DNA of 64,000 nt from Rhynchopus euleeides (Eukaryota > Euglenozoa > Diplonemea > Diplonemida > Diplonemidae): assembly GCA_963210315.1 (NCBI GenBank), contig OY723303.1, forward strand, positions 1,550,001 to 1,614,000, written 5' to 3'. Positions within the stretch are counted from its first letter, which is position 1, and each line of letters opens with the position of its first letter. The translations under genes were made by a program, and so were the position numbers. Positions 58,257 through 64,000 of the stretch are shown here, piece by piece. Under the pieces are notes generated by a model. That model searched no databases. It was not told the origin of the DNA and worked only from the letters and a program-made list of their open reading frames with translations.

Positions 58257-61135
58257 AGCACGTCGGGGGTACCCACAACCCGACCCAACCCTACCCTAGG
58301 GTGAGGGCTGGGTACCCATAACCCGACCCAACACGACCCTACCCAACCCAGGGGTCAGGGCCAGGGTTGATCCTAGACCCAACCCAACCCAAGGGTTAGG
58401 GTCAGGGTTGACCCCAGACCCTACCCAACCCTAGGGTTAGGGTTAGGGTTAACCCTTGACCCAACCCTAGGGATAGGGTTAGGGTTGACCCTAGACCCTA
58501 CCCTAACCCTAGGGTTAGGGTCAGGGTTAACCCTAGACCCTACCCTAACCCTAGGGTTAGGGTTAGGGTTAACCCTAGACCCTACCCAACCCTCGGGTTA
58601 GGGTCAGGGTTGACCCTAGACCCTACCCAACCCTAGGGTTAGGGTTAACCCTTGACCCAACCCTAGGGATAGGGTTAGGGTTGACCCTAGACCCTACCCT
58701 AACCCTAGGGTTAGGGTCAGGGTTAACCCTAGACCCTACCCTAACCCTAGGGTTAGGGTTAACCCTTGACCCAACCCTAGGGTTAGGGTTAGGGTTGACC
58801 CTAGACCCTACCCTAACCCTAGGGTTAGGGTTAGGGTTAACCCTAGACCCTACCCAACCCTCGGGTTAGGGTCAGGGTTGACCCTAGACCCTACCCAACC
58901 CTAGGGTTAGGGTTAACCCTTGACCCAACCCTAGGGATAGGGTTAGGGTTGACCCTAGACCCTACCCTAACCCTAGGGTTAGGGTCAGGGTTAACCCTAG
59001 ACCCTACCCTAACCCTAGGGTTAGGGTTAACCCTTGACCCAACCCTAGGGTTAGGGTTAGGGTTGACCCTAGACCCTACCCTAACCCTAGGGTTAGGGTT
59101 AGGGTTAACCCTAGACCCTACCCAACCCTCGGGTTAGGGTCAGGGTTGACCCTAGACCCTACCCAACCCTAGGGTTAGGGTTAACCCTTGACCCAACCCT
59201 AGGGATAGGGTTAGGGTTGACCCTAGACCCTACCCTAACCCTAGGGTTAGGGTCAGGGTTAACCCTAGACCCTACCCTAACCCTAGGGTTAGGGTTAACC
59301 CTTGACCCAACCCTAGGGTTAGGGTTAGGGTTGACCCTAGACCCTACCCTAACCCTAGGGTTAGGGTTAGGGTTAACCCTAGACCCTACCCAACCCTCGG
59401 GTTAGGGTCAGGGTTGACCCTAGACCCTACCCAACCCTAGGGTTAGGGTCAGGGTTGACCCTAGACCCTACCCTAACCCTAGGGTTAGGGTTAACCCTTG
59501 ACCCAACCCTAGGGTTAGGGTTAGGGTTGACCCTAGACCCTACCCAACCCTCGGGTTAGGGTCAGGGTTGACCCTAGACCCTACCCTAACCCTAGGGTTA
59601 GGGTTAACCCTTGACCCAACCCTAGGGATAGGGTTAGGGTTGACCCTAGACCCTACCCTAACCCTAGGGTTAGGGTTAACCCTTGACCCAACCCTAGGGT
59701 TAGGGTTAGGGTTGACCCTAGACCCTACCCTAACCCTAGGGTTAGGGTCAGGGTTAACCCTAGACCCTACCCTAACCCTAGGGTTAGGGTTAGGGTTAAC
59801 CCTAGACCCTACCCAACCCTCGGGTTAGGGTCAGGGTTGACCCTAGACCCTACCCAACCCTAGGGTTAGGGTTAACCCTTGACCCAACCCTAGGGATAGG
59901 GTTAGGGTTGACCCTAGACCCTACCCTAACCCTAGGGTTAGGGTCAGGGTTAACCCTAGACCCTACCCTAACCCTAGGGTTAGGGTTAACCCTTGACCCA
60001 ACCCTAGGGTTAGGGTTAGGGTTGACCCTAGACCCTACCCTAACCCTAGGGTTAGGGTTAGGGTTAACCCTAGACCCTACCCAACCCTCGGGTTAGGGTC
60101 AGGGTTGACCCTAGACCCTACCCAACCCTAGGGTTAGGGTCAGGGTTGACCCTAGACCCTACCCTAACCCTAGGGTTAGGGTTAGGGTTAACCCTAGACC
60201 CTACCCAACCCTCGGGTTAGGGTCAGGGTTGACCCTAGACCCTACCCAACCCTAGGGTTAGGGTTAACCCTTGACCCAACCCTAGGGATAGGGTTAGGGT
60301 TGACCCTAGACCCTACCCTAACCCTAGGGTTAGGGTCAGGGTTAACCCTAGACCCTACCCTAACCCTAGGGTTAGGGTTAACCCTTGACCCAACCCTAGG
60401 GATAGGGTTAGGGTTGACCCTAGACCCTACCCTAACCCTAGGGTTAGGGTTAACCCTTGACCCAACCCTAGGGATAGGGTTAGGGTTGACCCTAGACCCT
60501 ACCCTAACCCTAGGGTTAGGGTCAGGGTTAACCCTAGACCCTACCCTAACCCTAGGGTTAGGGTTAGGGTTAACCCTAGACCCTACCCAACCCTCGGGTT
60601 AGGGTCAGGGTTGACCCTAGACCCTACCCAACCCTAGGGTTAGGGTTAGGGTTAACCCTAGACCCTACCCAACCCTCGGGTTAGGGTCAGGGTTAACCCT
60701 AGACCCTACCCTAACCCTAGGGTTAGGGTTAGGGTTAACCCTAGACCCTACCCAACCCTCGGGTTAGGGTCAGGGTTGACCCTAGACCCTACCCAACCCT
60801 AGGGTTAGGGTTAGGGTTAACCCTAGACCCTACCCAACCCTCGGGTTAGGGTCAGGGTTGACCCTAGACCCTACCCAACCCTAGGGTTAGGGTTAGGGTT
60901 AACCCTAGACCCTACCCAACCCTCGGGTTAGGGTCAGGGTTAACCCTAGACCCTACCCTAACCCTAGGGTTAGGGTTAGGGTTAACCCTAGACCCTACCC
61001 AACCCTCGGGTTAGGGTCAGGGTTGACCCTAGACCCTACCCTAACCCTAGGGTTAGGGTTAACCCTTGACCCAACCCTAGGGTTAGGGTTAGGGTTGACC
61101 CTAGACCCTACCCTAACCCTAGGGTTAGGGTTAAC
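58257..61135. repeat. Palindromic CCCTAA/TTAGGG-type higher-order satellite
   Basis: About 2.9 kb of short inverted modules (CCCTAACCCTAGGGTTAGGG, AACCCTAGACCCTACC, GGGTTAACCCTTGACCC, GGGTTGACCCTAGACCC). Blocks repeat with a higher-order period of 268 bp at 58681, 58949 and 59217, then as rearranged blocks to 61135. Because G-rich and C-rich strands alternate every ~20 nt it is not a simple telomere. The translated frames (TLDPTLTLGLG) are meaningless. Confidence 0.95.
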
Positions 61136-61310
61136 CCATGAATCTGCCCCGTTAACGGGTAACCGGTATTACCGGGTATTACCGGAAACCCGGTAATCGG
61201 CCCCCATTACCGGGTATTACCGGGTCAAAAACGGGTATTACCGGGTAAAATCGGGGGTATTACCGGGTCCGGTAATACCCGTTTTCGTATTACCGGGGAT
61301 TTTCAGTGGG
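61136..61310. repeat. Degenerate ATTACCGGGT repeat
   Basis: Many units of GGGTATTACCGGGTATTACC with inverted versions (GGTAATACCCG at 61271) fill about 160 bp after the satellite. Unit and period vary. Confidence 0.8.
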
Positions 61311-61647
61311 GATTTCCTTGAGGTAGGGCTGCTTCACGGGGACGTCACAGTGAACCAATACACCCTGTTGACTGATTTTTTGGCAGCGCTCATGCTGGTG
61401 TGTCTGACGGCCCCAGAGAAAGGTGTGCCTTCCCCCCAAAACACCCCCCCTCCCCCACTCCCCAGGCCAACCACAGGAGCACGTCGCATGCTTTCGGATG
61501 AACACCCCCCCCCCCTACCCCACCAGTACCTGTTTGTTCTTGATGTCACTTCCCCAAGCGCTTTGTCATATTTGACCCCCCCACCACCACCAGTACCTTC
61601 GCTTTCGACAAGAATGCCCCCCCCCCCTCCGCGCACACACACACACG
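61311..61647. other. Interval upstream of TIR element B
   Basis: Poly-C rich, with no gene recognised. A CA microsatellite (61633-61645) borders the element. Confidence 0.5.
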
Positions 61648-61717
61648 GTGCGCTAGTGTTGGCAACCACTAGTGGAGTCGACAACTGAAACCTCGACAAC
61701 TGACTGGGTTGTTGACG

Positions 61718-61754
61718 ACAAGTGCCAGTTGTCGACTCGACAACTGGCACTTGT
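61718..61754. repeat. 37-bp palindrome in the left TIR of element B
   Basis: Two 18-nt halves (ACAAGTGCCAGTTGTCGA and its complement) around a single C. A TTGTCGACTCGACAAC unit repeats again just inside. Comparable to the palindrome at 24162-24207. Confidence 0.92.
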
Positions 61755-62007
61755 CGACTCGACAACTCTATACACTGTACTGCAGGAAGAACGCCCAAGT
61801 ATGAAGGGGAAAACGCACAGTTGGGTGTGTGCTTGGGATATGAGGTGTGGTGGCATATCAGCGCTGGACTTTGTTGCGAATTTCCTTGTGCCGTTTCTCC
61901 CTCCCACAACCCACATCACCAGGGTCTTGCAAGCCCTGACCAGATTACCTCCATTGTTGAATAGATACACACACGCCAACAGACACACACACACACAGCT
62001 ATCAATC

Positions 62008-63030
62008 ATGCCTGCCTCTGCCAAAACCACGGCGAAGAGAAGCAGAACGGAGGAAACCGCCCCGAGCTCGGCCCCCCCGACGAAGCAGCCCGCCACTCAG
62101 CCGGGCTTTATTCAACTTTTTGTTGAATACTACGTCGAGCCGGAGGAGGGGGGGCGGCTGTCGAACACAGCCCTGAAGGCACTGATCGGGAAGATCACGG
62201 GCAAGCCCATAAAGGGCAACGACGGGACCGTGAGCGCGGCGATGGGGGCCAGGTACAAGGAGTACCAGGGGGGGACGGTGTCGGAGAAGTCGGCGAAGGA
62301 GGCGCAGCTGGAGAGGTACTCCATCCGCACCAAGGGGGGGACGGATACGGAGTTCATTGGTGTGAGGATCACACCATCTCCATCAGCCTCCGCCAAGTCC
62401 AAGGCGAAACTGGAGCAGATGCAGAAGCTGCACCCGCACGCCGCCCTCACCTCGGGCGTAAAGATGTCCCGGCTCTACGCCGCAGAGGTGAAGCTGGCTG
62501 CCCCCCAGAAGACGAAGGCATCCTCGAAGGCAGACAAGATCTTTCCTCAATACTCAGGAAGGAAGAGAGACGTGTCGTCGTTGCAGGGAGCAGCCAACAC
62601 CTTTGCTCCAAGAACCGTCGGGGGATTCTACGAGTTCATCGTGGAATCTGGGCTGTCGACGGTACAGAAGGTGACCCAGAATGGGCACATTCTGCGCCTC
62701 ACCCTGCGGAGGCTGCGCGCAACGCAGGACTTGGAGGCGAAGGAGTACGAGGTGGACCTGCACATCCCCTCCAAGTACCTGCTGGACCCGGGTCACGCTG
62801 CGCAGGTCAAGGACCGTGAGGGGATCGTCGTTGTGAGGCAGCTGCTGGTGGATTCTGGCGGCGAACAGTCGATACAGGCAACGACTGACACCGGCAAGTT
62901 TACAGACTTGCTGGATGGCGACGAAGATGAAGAAGAGGAACTGGACGATGAGGCAAGTGAGACTGCCCCCCCACCTAGCCCAAGCCAATCTAACTCAGGC
63001 CCAACGCAGGTGGATGTGGATGACATTTGA
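62008..63030 (+). CDS. Element B ORF1: basic DNA-binding-like protein
   Basis: 340 residues from ATG 62008 (ATCAATCATGCC) to TGA 63030. The N-terminus is Lys/Arg/Ser-rich (MPASAKTTAKRSRTEETAPS). Residues ~32-110 (FIQLFVEYYVEPEEGGRLSN, TALKALIGKITG, ARYKEYQGGTVSEKSAKEAQ, TDTEFIGVRI) match the same block in element A and have a compact helical-then-hairpin layout reminiscent of winged-helix domains. The middle is basic and Ala/Lys-rich, then a beta-rich segment. The C-terminus is very acidic (DGDEDEEEELDDEASE) and ends in DVDDI. The role is probably DNA binding at the TIRs or a partner of ORF2. No known family was recognised. Confidence 0.7.
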   Translation: MPASAKTTAKRSRTEETAPSSAPPTKQPATQPGFIQLFVEYYVEPEEGGRLSNTALKALIGKITGKPIKGNDGTVSAAMGARYKEYQGGTVSEKSAKEAQLERYSIRTKGGTDTEFIGVRITPSPSASAKSKAKLEQMQKLHPHAALTSGVKMSRLYAAEVKLAAPQKTKASSKADKIFPQYSGRKRDVSSLQGAANTFAPRTVGGFYEFIVESGLSTVQKVTQNGHILRLTLRRLRATQDLEAKEYEVDLHIPSKYLLDPGHAAQVKDREGIVVVRQLLVDSGGEQSIQATTDTGKFTDLLDGDEDEEEELDDEASETAPPPSPSQSNSGPTQVDVDDI

Positions 63031-63836
63031 TGATCCAGTGTGAGTGTGGAAGCGTCAACGTATATGAAAGCACGTATGTGCACAGCCTGACGCACTGGTT
63101 TGATTCCATAGATGCGCACTGTCTCTCCCTCAGTGATGAAGCTTTGGAAGCTGGCAACGGTCGAAGCAAGATCTACTCAGCCTGTGCCTCGGAAAGGACT
63201 ATGGAGCGCGACCTCATTCTTTTCGAGATCCAACAACTTCAAAGTTGGGGCGAGAATGGGCTTTGGGGGGGTTCAGGACATACTCCGAAGTTAATGACCG
63301 CCGTTGGGGCATTCAATGTGTGTTCATGTGTTGTTGCGGGCAGCTGGGAAAAGGCAACAGGATCTCTCTACCGAAGACTTGAGTCTGCTGGGCTGGCGGA
63401 CCACGTCAAAGAGAGAGGTCAGAGCGGGTGTGTCTTTTGGATTGATCCGAAAAAACCACCGAAAACCATACTGAACGTGTGTGTGTGTGGCAAGGAACCT
63501 TGGGGTGTGCCTCCCACCCCTACTCAAGAAGAAACCCAGTCTCTCCCGGAGGAGGTTCATGAATTTCGATGCATTATTTGTGACTACTCCTCAGCAAAGA
63601 AAACGTCTCTGTTTGCACACTACGATGCAAAGCACAGACCAGGGAGCAATGTCCCTTGCTCGTCATGCACAATCGAATGCAAAATATGTCACACAACAAT
63701 AAGATTGAAGGGACAAAGCCAGCACTACCTGGCCCACCACCCCCGCTCTCTCACAACAAAACGTTGCTTACTTTGCTTTGAGACCTTCCGTAGTGTCCGT
63801 GAACGCGATCTCCACATGAAGACTGACCATCCTTGA
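63030..63836 (+). CDS. Element B ORF2: three-zinc-finger protein, candidate transposase
   Basis: 268 residues. The ATG at 63030 shares its A with the stop codon of ORF1 (TGATG), so translation may couple by termination-reinitiation. The core block HSLTHWFDSIDAHCLSLSDE, ALEAGNG, TMERDLILFEIQQ matches element A. Three C2H2 fingers end the protein: CIICDYSSAKKTSLFAHYDA-KH, CKIC...SQHYLAHH and CLLCFETFRSVRERDLHMKT-DH. The protein starts close to the core block, whereas in element A the frame extends about 90-120 codons further upstream, so the N-terminal part may be lost, spliced or supplied by ORF1. The possible catalytic glutamate lies in LSDEALEAGNG. Family unknown. Confidence 0.7.
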   Translation: MIQCECGSVNVYESTYVHSLTHWFDSIDAHCLSLSDEALEAGNGRSKIYSACASERTMERDLILFEIQQLQSWGENGLWGGSGHTPKLMTAVGAFNVCSCVVAGSWEKATGSLYRRLESAGLADHVKERGQSGCVFWIDPKKPPKTILNVCVCGKEPWGVPPTPTQEETQSLPEEVHEFRCIICDYSSAKKTSLFAHYDAKHRPGSNVPCSSCTIECKICHTTIRLKGQSQHYLAHHPRSLTTKRCLLCFETFRSVRERDLHMKTDHP

Positions 63837-64000
63837 GAAGGGGACAAGGAAATTCGCAACAAAGTCCAGCGCTGATATGCCACCACACCTCATATCCCAA
63901 GCACACACCCAACTGTGCGTTTTTCCCTTCATATTTGGGCGTTCTTCCTGCAGTACAGTGTATAGAGTTGTCGAGTCGACAACTGCCAGTTGTCGACTCG

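Larger units (their letters stand above)
61648..64000 (+). mobile_element. TIR transposon B, related to element A; right end cut by the window
   Basis: The left arm (from about 61648 to 61887) and right arm (63845 to at least 64000) are reverse complements with only a few differences. Each carries repeated TTGTCGACTCGACAAC and, in the left arm, a 37-bp palindrome (61718-61754). ORF1 (62008-63030) and ORF2 (63030-63836) match element A by protein but not by DNA, and TIR sequences differ apart from the GTCGACTCGAC core. The frames are open, so this copy may be the functional version, but it lacks the region corresponding to the first ~90 codons of ORF2 in A. Confidence 0.88.

Noticed and set aside
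58681-60602. Repeated open frames of 62-100 codons reading TLDPTLTLGLG
   Set aside because: They are translations of the CCCTAA/TTAGGG satellite; the amino acid repeat only mirrors the DNA repeat and there is no start context.

Overview
The window looks like nuclear DNA of a single-celled eukaryote (protist), not a bacterium. The genes are monocistronic, widely spaced and GC-rich. Two genes carry convincing GT...AG introns. Start contexts are eukaryote-like (ACAATG), and the intergenic DNA is dominated by poly-C/poly-G runs, microsatellites and many inverted-repeat elements. The lineage cannot be fixed. The interstitial array of 5-nt TAGGG units is the telomere unit known from Giardia. The cyclase catalytic motifs resemble trypanosomatid receptor adenylyl cyclases, and 3' splice sites resemble the CNNACAG type. 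A free-living metamonad/excavate relative is one possibility, and it is an inference only. The standard code seems to apply: genes end in TGA or TAG.

Host genes, all on the + strand: three tandem membrane adenylyl cyclases (8.2-16.2 kb; the third is interrupted by an in-frame TAG); a CPSF6/CFIm68-like RRM protein (16.8-17.6); a tail-anchored DUF4116-like protein with a glutamine-rich repeat (18.7-20.1); a WD40 protein with a ubiquitin-like N-terminus (22.0-23.2); a MATE transporter with one intron (27.5-29.7); a secreted or type I membrane protein (30.6-31.5); and an AAAP/SLC38-type amino acid transporter with one intron (35.3-37.0).

Mobile and repeat DNA makes up the rest. Two related elements with long terminal inverted repeats (24.1-27.1 and 61.65 to beyond the window end) encode a basic ORF1 and an ORF2 ending in three C2H2 zinc fingers. 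Both carry GTCGAC-centred palindromes in their ends. A 6.48-kb TIR element (39402-45880) has a clear 5-bp target duplication and carries a 1780-codon LINE-type reverse transcriptase gene. A paralogous unfilled target lies at about 56.9 kb. This element sits in one arm of a large old inverted repeat (about 39.3-57.0 kb). The inside of that repeat holds a Mutator-like foldback element (47873-50155, 9-bp target duplication), a 387/389-bp satellite (52083-55171) and GC hairpins. A (CCCTA)16 array followed by about 2.9 kb of palindromic CCCTAA/TTAGGG-type higher-order satellite lies at 58.2-61.1 kb.

At least four small dispersed hairpin families are scattered between genes. Two recurrent motifs, GGGCTTCGCTC...GAGCGAAGCCC and GGGGGGCGRAGCCCCCC, occur in short elements, satellite units and the ends of large elements. 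I saw no tRNA, rRNA, CRISPR or bacterial-type operon.
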